From Chloroflexota bacterium (lineage in GTDB: Bacteria; Chloroflexota; UBA11872), in NCBI GenBank assembly GCA_026708035.1, contig JAPOVQ010000001.1, positions 62,001 to 126,000 of the forward strand: a DNA stretch of 64,000 bases, read 5' to 3'. This document shows, piece after piece, positions 18,296 through 25,462 of this stretch. The translations under genes and the position numbers were made by a program. Position 1 is the first letter of the stretch. Every line of letters begins with the position of its first letter. The notes beneath the pieces are model-generated. The model worked only from the letters and a program-made list of their open reading frames with translations, made no database searches and was not told where the DNA came from.

Positions 18296-18817
18296 GTGAT
18301 TACGCAGCGCCTAGACGAACATATTCCACATTGGCTTCGCAATATCTTCAGCTTTCCGAATCCGGTCAACGAAGTAGCTGCAAGAATCGTAGCCGGAATG
18401 GTAGTCATCCTGTCCATTGCTGTATTGGTAACCGGTCAGTGGTGGCTGATGTTCATTCTTGCGTATGGCTTTCTGGCGAGAGTAGCCACCGGCCCTACGC
18501 TTAGCCCAATGGGCCTGCTGGCGACCAGGGTGATCGCGCCGCGGATCGCCAAAGAGCGGCTAGTCCCCGGGCCGCCCAAGCGCTTTGCGCAAACGGTGGG
18601 GCTTATTTTCTCCATCACCGCGCTGGTGCTGCACTTCGCCGCCGGATTGTCGGTGGCGGCCGGCGCCGTATTGGCCGTGCTGACCGTGTTTGCCGCGCTT
18701 GAGTCATTTCTGGGTTTCTGCGCCGGATGCTTTGTGTTCAACTACATGATTCGCTGGGGGTTGGTGCCGAAGTCGGTCTGCGAGGAATGCCTCAAGTTTG
18801 ACTCGACGCGGACATAG
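18296..18817 (+). CDS. DUF4395 membrane protein with CxxC-type cysteine pairs
   Basis: A 173-residue protein with about four membrane helices. It matches the DUF4395 pattern: FPNPVNEVAARIVAG near the start, then YGFLARVATGPTLSPMGLLATRVIAPR, PGPPKRFAQTVGLIFS, ESFLGFCAGCFVFNYMIRWGLVP and a final CEECLKF. The two cysteine pairs (FCAGC and CEEC) suggest a thiol role, and relatives often lie near thioredoxin-like or sulfurtransferase genes, but no such partner is adjacent here. Start is GTG 18296, with CGAGG eight bases upstream and AGGAGG further up. Base composition at the start is lower in GC than that of its neighbours. Confidence 0.85.
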   Translation: MITQRLDEHIPHWLRNIFSFPNPVNEVAARIVAGMVVILSIAVLVTGQWWLMFILAYGFLARVATGPTLSPMGLLATRVIAPRIAKERLVPGPPKRFAQTVGLIFSITALVLHFAAGLSVAAGAVLAVLTVFAALESFLGFCAGCFVFNYMIRWGLVPKSVCEECLKFDSTRT

Positions 18818-19024
18818 GCGGCTCTTCGACCACCGGCTCACTCGCTCCGTATCGCACGAGCATTGGCGGGGCGCATCGCGGTTTGACAGCCTAAATCGAT
18901 CCGCGCTGCCCTTCGGCGTGACCGAGCTCCTCGAGCAACGGCCGCGGCGGGAAGAGGCAGGTGACGTCGGTGGCCTGTCGTTGAGGCCAGGGCTGTTCAG
19001 CTTCTACCGCCGCAAGACTTTCGT

Positions 19025-19423
19025 CTAGAGGCGTTGCGCCCCGGAGAGGGAAGCCATACTGCGATCCAACGTCAGGGTCTCCAAGCCGGCTTGGGAATAG
19101 TCATTGACGATCAGTCGGTCGAAGAGGCCGGGATCGCCCGTCGCCGAGAGGGCTTCGAGCACGGCTGGGCCGTTCAGGGGAGCGACGAGACCGCTGGTCA
19201 GCGCATCCAGAAGCCCGGATCGGGCGTCGGCACTGGCGACGCCGTAGTGGTGCATGAGTGCCGCGAAGGCCTCGCCGATGGCCTGATTGGATGCGAAGAC
19301 CTCACATCCCCGCTCCTCAATCAGGCCGCCAAGCCGGCTCACGCAGCGCTCGAAGTCCTCTTGCGGTTCTCTCGCGACCAACCTGACCAAGATCGAAGTG
19401 TCAACTCCGGAGCGAAGGGCCAT
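19025..19423 (-). CDS. vapC: VapC-like PIN-domain toxin
   Basis: A 132-residue PIN-fold ribonuclease, the toxin of a type II system. The first acidic residue is in GVDTSILVRL, the second in NQAIGEAFAAL, and the last ones in FDRLIVNDYSQAGLETLTLD. Together they form the usual three to four acidic metal-binding residues. VapC enzymes typically cut tRNA or ribosomal RNA. Its start overlaps the end of the antitoxin gene by 23 bases, the standard vapBC coupling. A tRNA-Glu gene lies about 190 bases upstream of the pair. Confidence 0.87.
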   Translation of the reverse strand: MALRSGVDTSILVRLVAREPQEDFERCVSRLGGLIEERGCEVFASNQAIGEAFAALMHHYGVASADARSGLLDALTSGLVAPLNGPAVLEALSATGDPGLFDRLIVNDYSQAGLETLTLDRSMASLSGAQRL

Positions 19424-19652
19424 GCCCTTGCTCCCTTTGGTCCCTGAACTTGCGGATATCGAAGGGCGGAGTTCCGGGCTTTATCTTGTCGCTGAGGGTT
19501 CCTAGCTTGGAATAGTCGATCCGTTTTGGGCGTAGGGTGAACCCATCGGGTCCCTCCAGCAGCTCCAGCCGGTCCCCTGGCCCCACGCCAAGTTCGTCCA
19601 GTACGCGCTTGGGAAAGGTGACCTGACGCTTCGAGGTGATCTTGACGAGCAT
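19401..19652 (-). CDS. vapB: AbrB/SpoVT-type antitoxin (VapB)
   Basis: An 83-residue protein. It starts MLVKITSKRQVTFPKRVLDELGVGPGD, the swapped-hairpin AbrB DNA-binding fold (consensus T-KGQVT-PK-VR--LG---GD), followed by a C-terminal tail that would wrap the toxin. The start at 19652 is set by AAGGAGG five to six bases upstream; a longer frame from 19853 is rejected because it runs over the tRNA end and has no similarity. It neutralises the VapC encoded immediately downstream and probably autoregulates the pair. Confidence 0.88.
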   Translation of the reverse strand: MLVKITSKRQVTFPKRVLDELGVGPGDRLELLEGPDGFTLRPKRIDYSKLGTLSDKIKPGTPPFDIRKFRDQREQGHGPSLRS

Positions 19653-19842
19653 GGCAGCCTCCTTACGTTCATGATATTCGGGTAAGGCAGGCGGGGCAAC
19701 TGGCGTAATCGTGCGGGGCGTCCACGTTGAACAACCCGGGCGCGCAGGTGATCTGCGGCGCCTGCGCCCAGCGGCGGCGTCCGGCAGGTCGGCGACGGCT
19801 TTCTTCAACCGCGGAGGCGTACTCGTCGCATGACTCGATGAC

Positions 19843-19919
19843 TGGTAGGGCATGCGGGATTCGAACCCGCGATCTCCGCCTTGAGAGGGCGGTGTCCTAG
19901 GCCGCTAGACGAATGCCCC
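19843..19919 (-). tRNA. tRNA-Glu (anticodon CTC)
   Basis: Read on the minus strand, the acceptor arm is GGGGCAT paired with ATGCCCT (one G-U at the end). The anticodon stem-loop is CCGCC-CTCTCAA-GGCGG with anticodon CTC, and the T-arm is GCGGG-TTCGAAT-CCCGC. The 3' CCA is encoded (19843-19845). GAG codons are very common here, so a CTC isoacceptor is expected. Confidence 0.95.
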
Positions 19920-20018
19920 ATGCGGCGTTGCGCCGCCCGCCATGCTACCGAAACGGCAATGCACGGTGCAGCCGCGTAGAATCGACGGACGTAGGTCACC
20001 GTGCTTGCTGGGGCCTGC

Positions 20019-20063
20019 ACCCTCACCCTAACCCTCTCCCGTCAAGGGAGAGGGGATCGGACC
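20019..20063. repeat. dispersed CCCTCTCCC palindrome
   Basis: CACCCTCACCCTAACCCTCT, CCC, then GTCAA and GGGAGAGGGGATCGGACC: perfect nine-base arms around a five-base loop. Between the tRNA and ffh. Confidence 0.9.
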
Positions 20064-20134
20064 AAATTCGCTAGCCTCATCAGCAGCGGCCGGGATTCGC
20101 AGGAGGACCGCCACGCCTAGCCAGACGAGCACAG

Positions 20135-21472
20135 ATGTTTGACACGCTGACCGAGCGGTTGGGGGGCGTGTTTGAGCGCCTGGGGCGCCGCGGGCGGCTT
20201 TCCGAGAAGGATGTCACCGCCGCCCTGCGCGAGGTGCGCATGGCGCTGCTCGAGGCCGACGTCAACTTCAAGGTGGCGCGGGATCTGGTGGCGGGCATCC
20301 GCGAGCGCGCCGTGGGCGCCGAGGTCCTCGAGAGCGTCACGCCCGCGCAGCAGGTCATCAAGATCGTCAACGATCAGCTGGTCGAGCTTCTGGGCACCGA
20401 AGCGGTGCCGCTGGCGACCGCCTCGACCCCGCCCACGGTCGTGATGCTGGTGGGTCTGCAGGGATCGGGCAAGACCACGACGGCGGCCAAGCTGGCGCTG
20501 GGCGCCAAGGGACGCGGCGGCACGCCGCTGCTGGTGGCCGCGGACACGCAGCGTCCCGCCGCGATTGACCAGCTCGTCACGCTGGCTGGGCAGGTTGATC
20601 TGCCGGTCCACGAGGAGGGCACCCGGCCCGCGCCGCTGGATATCGCCGTCAACGGCGTGACTCGCGCGCAAGCCGAAGGCCACAGTCACGTGATCCTCGA
20701 CACCGCCGGCCGCCTGCAGGTGGACGACGCGCTGATGGACGAGATCGGGCGCATCTCGAAGCGCATCAAGCCCGACGAGACGCTGTTGGTCGCCGACTCC
20801 ACCACGGGCCAGGAGGCGGTGGCCGTGGCCGAGGCATTCCATGCCCGCAGCCCGCTCACGGGACTGATCCTGACGAAGCTCGACGGCGACGCGAGGGGCG
20901 GCGCGGCGCTGTCAGTGCGAGCCGTGACCGGTGTGCCGATCAAGTTCGTCGGCACGGGTGAGGCCATCGAACCGCTGGAGACGTTCCATCCCGACCGCAT
21001 GGCCTCACGAATCCTGGGGATGGGCGACGTGCTGTCGCTGGTCGAGCGGGCCGAGCAGGTCATCGACGAGCGCCAGGCCAAGGAGATGCAGCGCAAGATG
21101 CGCGAGGCCTCCTTTGGGCTGGACGATTTCCTGGATCAGCTGGAGCAGGTGAAGAAGATGGGGTCGCTGAGCCAGGTGATGAGCATGCTGCCGGGCATGA
21201 GCGGCGCGCTGAACGATCCGGAGGTTCGGCAGGCGGTTGAGGGCGAGGGACTGCGCCGATTCGAGGCGATCATCCTCTCCATGACGCCCCAGGAACGCGC
21301 GTCGCCGGACATCATCACGGGCCGTCGGCGGCGGCGCATCGCGGCTGGCAGCGGCACGTCGGTGCAGGACGTGAACCAGCTGCTCAAGCAGTTCAAGCAA
21401 GCCCGCCAGATGATGCAGATGATGAGCAGCGGCAAGATGCCGGCCGGTCTCAAGGGGTTGTTTGGAGGCTAG
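20135..21472 (+). CDS. ffh: signal recognition particle protein Ffh
   Basis: A 445-residue SRP54-type GTPase that binds signal sequences and 4.5S/6S SRP RNA and delivers ribosomes to FtsY. The N domain is MFDTLTERLGGVFERLGRRG through the ALREVRMALLEADVNFKVAR helix. In the G domain are GLQGSGKTTTAAKLA (about 107-121), DTQRPAAIDQL, ILDTAGRLQ and TKLDGDARGGAALS. The methionine-rich M domain ends with RRRRIAAGSGTSVQDVNQLLKQF and MMQMMSSGKMP. Length is normal. No strong ribosome site is seen before the ATG. The next gene ends head-on, overlapping its last codons by four bases. Confidence 0.97.
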   Translation: MFDTLTERLGGVFERLGRRGRLSEKDVTAALREVRMALLEADVNFKVARDLVAGIRERAVGAEVLESVTPAQQVIKIVNDQLVELLGTEAVPLATASTPPTVVMLVGLQGSGKTTTAAKLALGAKGRGGTPLLVAADTQRPAAIDQLVTLAGQVDLPVHEEGTRPAPLDIAVNGVTRAQAEGHSHVILDTAGRLQVDDALMDEIGRISKRIKPDETLLVADSTTGQEAVAVAEAFHARSPLTGLILTKLDGDARGGAALSVRAVTGVPIKFVGTGEAIEPLETFHPDRMASRILGMGDVLSLVERAEQVIDERQAKEMQRKMREASFGLDDFLDQLEQVKKMGSLSQVMSMLPGMSGALNDPEVRQAVEGEGLRRFEAIILSMTPQERASPDIITGRRRRRIAAGSGTSVQDVNQLLKQFKQARQMMQMMSSGKMPAGLKGLFGG

Positions 21473-22281
21473 GCGAGCGCCGGCGCGTCGCCGGCAAGCT
21501 CGTGGTCGCGCCAGTCGGTCACGAACATGTGGCCGGGGGCATGGGTGATCATCAGTGGCGGACGCGAGGCCTGCGCCACGGCCTGGGGCGTGACGCCGCA
21601 CGCCCAGAAGACCGGCACTTCGTCTCGGCGCATCTCGACCGGATCGCCCCAATCCGGCGCCGCGATATCGGCAATACCCAGCGCCGCTGGGTCACCGGCG
21701 TGCACGGGCGCCCCGTGCACGCGCGGGTAGCGGGCCGAGATTTCGTGGGCTTCGTCCACTCGATCGGCCGGGATGGGGCGCATGCTCACGACCATGGGAC
21801 CGGCGAACGGTCCGACGGGCGTGCAGTCGACCGAGGTGCGGAACATCGGCACGATCACATCCTGCTCAAGGTGGCGTAGAGGGATTCCGGCGTCATGCAG
21901 CGCGGCCTCGAACGTGAAGCTGCAGCCGAGCAGAAACCCCACCAAGTCGTCGCGCCAGTGCGCCAGCGAATCGGTGGGCTCCCCGCCGCGCGCCTCTCCG
22001 TCAACGTATACGCGGTAGCGCGGGGCGTCGCGGCGGATGTCGGCACCGGGAGCGAATCGAAGCGGCTCGGCATCGCCAACCGCGGTGCGCTCCAGCAGCG
22101 GGCACGGTTGTGGATTGGCGATGCAAAAGGCCTCGAAGTCGTCGGCCAGTGCCGCCGGCAGCATGACCAGGTTGGCCTGGACGTAGCCCGGGGCCAGACC
22201 GGCGGTGGTCGCGGTCCACGAGCCATCGCGGCACGCCGCCCGCACGGCCGCGCCGGTTTCGAGTCGTTCCGTGATCGCCAT
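21469..22281 (-). CDS. DUF1445 / D-glutamate cyclase-family putative hydro-lyase
   Basis: About 270 residues matching the DUF1445 family: LAPGYVQANLVMLP, FCIANPQPCPLLE, APGADIRRDAPRYRVYVDG, WRDDLVGFLLGCSFTFE, MVVSMRPIP, VHGAPVHAGDP and PVFWACGVTPQAVA...ITHAPGHMFVTDW. In the mammalian mitochondrial D-glutamate cyclase (DGLUCY) this domain is joined to a DUF4392-type domain, and here the neighbouring upstream gene encodes exactly that second domain. The pair may convert D-glutamate to 5-oxo-D-proline. The start is placed at ATG 22281 because an earlier ATG (22311) lies inside a dispersed repeat. Confidence 0.87.
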   Translation of the reverse strand: MAITERLETGAAVRAACRDGSWTATTAGLAPGYVQANLVMLPAALADDFEAFCIANPQPCPLLERTAVGDAEPLRFAPGADIRRDAPRYRVYVDGEARGGEPTDSLAHWRDDLVGFLLGCSFTFEAALHDAGIPLRHLEQDVIVPMFRTSVDCTPVGPFAGPMVVSMRPIPADRVDEAHEISARYPRVHGAPVHAGDPAALGIADIAAPDWGDPVEMRRDEVPVFWACGVTPQAVAQASRPPLMITHAPGHMFVTDWRDHELAGDAPALA

Positions 22282-22303
22282 GCCCGCGTCCGTGGCCGAT
22301 TTC

Positions 22304-22348
22304 CCCCTCATCCTAACCTTCTCCCACCAGGGGAGAAGGGACCGGACC
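22304..22348. repeat. dispersed palindrome, TTCTCCC variant
   Basis: CCCTCATCCTAACCTTCTCC, CACCAG and GGGAGAAGGGACCGGACC. The arms carry a compensatory change (CCTTCTCCC/GGGAGAAGG), which suggests that the hairpin is being preserved. Confidence 0.87.
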
Positions 22349-22434
22349 GCCCCTACCTGCGGCCTATTGCAATCGACGGGACCGGGTCTAAGGTTCTGCG
22401 CGATGCCAAGCCTCGAGCGCGCCGATGGCTTCGT

Positions 22435-22470
22435 GCGGACTGGATTCCGGCTTCCGCCGGAATGACGGAG
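22435..22470. repeat. GGATTCCGG...CCGGAATGACGG dispersed element
   Basis: GGACTGGATTCCGGCTTCCG followed by CCGGAATGACGGAG. The inverted arms ATTCCGGC/GCCGGAAT are separated by TTCC. It lies about 90 bases from the preceding palindrome in the same gap. Confidence 0.88.
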
Positions 22471-22549
22471 GAGTCACGCGAAGGCCTCGCGACGTGAGAC
22501 GGGACTGGACGCTCCTCGCACGTTGGTGAAAACGGTCGACGGGACCGGG

Positions 22550-23437
22550 TTATGCCGCGCCTGAGGCTCCTCGGCAGCGTTCGACGATCTCCCGCAGCCG
22601 ATCAAGCATCTGCGCGTTGACCTGGTGCGAGTGGCCGTCGACCATGGCGGAGTTCGAGCGGGACATGCCGTCCACCGCGCCGGCCGCCACCAGCCGCTCG
22701 ATCCAGGCCGCCTCGGTGGCGCCGTCGGGCAGCGTGTCGCGCCCGGTCACGATATCCAGCATGGCGACGAGGCCGTAGGCGCCCCAGTTGCTGACCTCGG
22801 CCAGCAGCAGGTGCGACGCGCGGGTCACGCTGACGCCGGGAATGAGGCCTTTGGCCTGGAGGTAGGGCGCGATGGCGCCCATGCCGATCTCGTTGCCGCC
22901 GTCGCCGACCGCCACCGAGAGTGGCGCGCGCATCAGCGGGTCCAGCGCGGCGGCGATGCCGGTAATGTCCTCGCCGCGCATGGTCAATCGACGCCCGTCC
23001 GCCGTGGTACCCGGCCGCTCGATCGCCACCACCAGATCGGGCGCGTACTCACGGCGCAACGCTTCGCATGCCTCCTCGGCGCCGCGTTCGGTGCACGGGG
23101 CGGCAATGACCGGGCCGACATCGGCAAGCAGCGCATCCACCACGGGTACCGTGGTGTCGCAGGCCACCGTGACCACGTCCCACCCCAGCGCGGAAAGCGT
23201 CAGGCCGACCGCCATCGCTCCGGGAGGTCCGTCGGTCTCTCCAATCCCGCCGACTGGAAATCCGGTCAGGAGCATGGCCTGGGCGGGCGGGCGATCCGCG
23301 ATGGCTACGGCTGCCCGGGCATAGGCGTCCTCCGGAAGAAGGCCACGACAAGCGCCTAGTCCACGGCTGTCCGTCGGGAAAACAGCATCGGCGATTTCAA
23401 CGGCAACAGCGGCACGGCGATTCTGGCTCGTCGTCAT
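22550..23437 (-). CDS. DUF4392 / glutamate cyclase-domain protein
   Basis: A 295-residue cytoplasmic protein. Recognisable blocks are LLTGFPVGGIGETDGPPGAMAVG near residue 57, VIAIERPG-type VVAIERPGTTADGRRLTMRG, VAVGDGGNEIGMG and SNWGAYGLVAML. These match the C-terminal domain of DGLUCY-type D-glutamate cyclases (DUF4392). The DUF1445 partner follows in the same direction, separated by about 270 bases that hold two dispersed repeats. D-glutamate turnover would connect with peptidoglycan precursor pools, but no direct evidence for this lies in the window. Confidence 0.83.
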   Translation of the reverse strand: MTTSQNRRAAVAVEIADAVFPTDSRGLGACRGLLPEDAYARAAVAIADRPPAQAMLLTGFPVGGIGETDGPPGAMAVGLTLSALGWDVVTVACDTTVPVVDALLADVGPVIAAPCTERGAEEACEALRREYAPDLVVAIERPGTTADGRRLTMRGEDITGIAAALDPLMRAPLSVAVGDGGNEIGMGAIAPYLQAKGLIPGVSVTRASHLLLAEVSNWGAYGLVAMLDIVTGRDTLPDGATEAAWIERLVAAGAVDGMSRSNSAMVDGHSHQVNAQMLDRLREIVERCRGASGAA

Positions 23438-23507
23438 TCAGGTGGATTCTCAATCGTCGGTCCGGGGAGCATACGCGACGCGGGTTGGCGTTTGGCGACG
23501 CACTTTT

Positions 23508-24209
23508 TCAGGTTCCGCCAATGACGCCGAACGCGGCCAAGCCGCCGAGGAAGAGCACGGTGCCGGAAAGCGCCACGAGAGCCTCGGTGCGGGCGATCCC
23601 CCGAGGCAGCAGGGCCATGACCCCCATGTTCACCGCCGCATGTATGGGTATGAGGGCGATCACCAGCAGCGGCCACCGCGCGACGAGCAGCGTGAAGCCA
23701 ATGTGCGCGGCGCCGGCGAACAGCCGCTCGACGACGCCCCAGGCGGGCGCGATCTCGCGGTCGAGACCCATCGCGGCGAGCTCTTGTCGCGCCTCCAGCG
23801 CCTTGGGGTCGTCACGCCGCAGGAGCGCGAGCCGGACGAATCCGACCTGGATCCCGTAGACGGCCTCGATCGCCGCCCAGCCGGCCCCGACGGCGTAGGC
23901 CGTCGCGAAATCCTGGCTGGCCGCGAGCACGACGCCCAGCCGCACCAACTCTTCGGTCGGCCCCGCCAGTGCGGGCGTCCAGCGGCGCATGACGTCCACG
24001 CCGGCGCCGAGTCTCCGCAGACCCAGGACGACCGGCAGGCGCAGCACCAGCGCCAGCACCCATCCCAGCGCCCCTGCTCCGAACCAGCCCCACGGCACGT
24101 CATAGCCCAGCCAGACAGGAACAGAGACCAGCGCGGCGGTTGCGGCGAGGGCGCCTGCGCCGCCCGCCGCGTGCCCCAGAATCCCCCGCAACGGCGTCCG
24201 GCTTGTCAT
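23508..24209 (-). CDS. YhfC-like intramembrane protease-family protein
   Basis: A 233-residue protein with about six hydrophobic helices. The motifs GPTEELVRLGVVL (paired glutamate), VVERLFAGAAHIGFTLLV and IPIHAAVNMGVMAL (histidines in membrane segments) resemble the YhfC/CPBP type of putative glutamic intramembrane proteases. The substrate is unknown. It lies 70 bases after the DUF4392 gene start and 57 bases from the oxidoreductase gene; all are on the minus strand, so they could share transcripts, though no functional connection is evident. Confidence 0.65.
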   Translation of the reverse strand: MTSRTPLRGILGHAAGGAGALAATAALVSVPVWLGYDVPWGWFGAGALGWVLALVLRLPVVLGLRRLGAGVDVMRRWTPALAGPTEELVRLGVVLAASQDFATAYAVGAGWAAIEAVYGIQVGFVRLALLRRDDPKALEARQELAAMGLDREIAPAWGVVERLFAGAAHIGFTLLVARWPLLVIALIPIHAAVNMGVMALLPRGIARTEALVALSGTVLFLGGLAAFGVIGGT

Positions 24210-24266
24210 GCGCGCGGCCCGCGAGCGGAGTCCTCGTCTGCTGACCAGTTCAGTCGGGCCGCCGCA

Positions 24267-25301
24267 CTACAGATCGAGGTTCACCGGCTCCCACTGGCGC
24301 GACTTGGCGCTGCGGTAGGCCGCGTCGATCACCATGTTGGCGATATAGCCGTCGACGAAGTCCTCGTCGGACGGCTTGCCCCGGCTCAGGGCCTCGACGA
24401 AGTGGAACATCTGGCCGTGGTAGCCGTACTGCCATGCTTCATCGGCCTGCGGGAAGGTCCAGCCGGTGTCGGAGTCGGCCTTTTCCTGCACGTAGCCGAT
24501 GGAGTTGAGGCTGAAGGCCCGAATCGGCGTGCCGTGGGTGGAGTTGATGTGGATCAGCCCGTCGGTGCCGTAGACCTCCGTGCGCACGTCCATGCCGCCG
24601 TGATTGCTCCAGCCGGCCTCGACCTGGCCGAGGCTGTCGTTCTCGAAGCGGACAAGCGCGATGGCGTTGTCCTCGAAGGGCACGTCGTGTTCCAGGGTGT
24701 CGGCCCAGCAGAACACCTCCTTCGGCATCACGTCCTTGCCGACGAAGATGCGGCACGCGGCCACGGCGTGAATGCCCATGCCCAGGAGCGGGCCGCCGCC
24801 GCTCTTTTCCACGTCCCAGGCATAGCTGGCGTGGGAGCCCGTGTGGGCCTCGCGCGCGCGGACGATGAGCACCTTGCCGATGGCGCCATCCTCCACCGCC
24901 TGCCGCGCCCGCAGCACGTCGGGCATGAAAGCCTCGGTCTCGGCGTAGCCATGCCACACGCCGTGCTCGCGCACCGCGTCGAGGATGGTCTTGGCCTCGG
25001 GCCCGTTGCGACCGAGCGGCTTGGTGCAGACGACGGCCTTGCCAGCTTCAGCGGCGGCAATGCAGGCGGGCGCGTGGGCGTCGTTCGGCAAACCGACCGC
25101 GACCAGGTCGACGTCGTCACGCGCGACGGCCGCATGCATGTCGGTGGTCCACTCGGGAATGCCCCACTCGCCCGCAAACTTCGAGGCCCGCGCCTCACTG
25201 CGCGAGAAGTTCACCACGACCTCTTGGCCCGGCACGTAGCGCAGCGCGCGCATGAAGAAGTCACACACGAAGCCGCTGCCGAGCATGGCGATGCGAATCA
25301 T
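24267..25301 (-). CDS. Gfo/Idh/MocA-family oxidoreductase
   Basis: A 344-residue NAD(P)-dependent sugar or inositol dehydrogenase relative. The Rossmann start is IRIAMLGSGFVCDFFMRAL. The conserved cofactor-domain motif is VVCTKPLGRNGPEA, where the lysine of the usual EKP is kept as TKP. The C-terminal domain has GGGPLLGMGIHAVAACRIFVG, with the GxHxxD-like motif partly altered (GIHAVA). The substrate cannot be inferred. A GAGGGA ribosome site precedes the ATG. A dispersed repeat separates it from the SLC13 permease gene upstream. Confidence 0.92.
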   Translation of the reverse strand: MIRIAMLGSGFVCDFFMRALRYVPGQEVVVNFSRSEARASKFAGEWGIPEWTTDMHAAVARDDVDLVAVGLPNDAHAPACIAAAEAGKAVVCTKPLGRNGPEAKTILDAVREHGVWHGYAETEAFMPDVLRARQAVEDGAIGKVLIVRAREAHTGSHASYAWDVEKSGGGPLLGMGIHAVAACRIFVGKDVMPKEVFCWADTLEHDVPFEDNAIALVRFENDSLGQVEAGWSNHGGMDVRTEVYGTDGLIHINSTHGTPIRAFSLNSIGYVQEKADSDTGWTFPQADEAWQYGYHGQMFHFVEALSRGKPSDEDFVDGYIANMVIDAAYRSAKSRQWEPVNLDL

Positions 25302-25367
25302 TTGGACGCTCCCTCTTTTGGAAACCTTTGCATGAGTGGTCGATGTCCCGCGCGCAAGCCTCGGATG

Positions 25368-25413
25368 ACCCTCACCCTAACCCTCTCCCTTCAAGGGAGA
25401 GGGGACCGGACCG
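25368..25413. repeat. dispersed CCCTCTCCC palindrome, full-length copy
   Basis: ACCCTCACCCTAACCCTCTC, CC, TTCAA and GGGAGAGGGGACCGGACC: the clearest consensus copy in the window. It lies between the oxidoreductase and permease genes. Confidence 0.92.
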
Positions 25414-25462
25414 GCTCTCCGAATCTCCGCTGGAGTGATTGCGCATCGGTCCCCCTTTGGGT

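Noticed and set aside
19653-19853. 67-residue N-terminal extension of the VapB antitoxin
   Set aside because: The AbrB fold starts at 19652 with AAGGAGG just before it, and the extension overlaps the tRNA 3' end.
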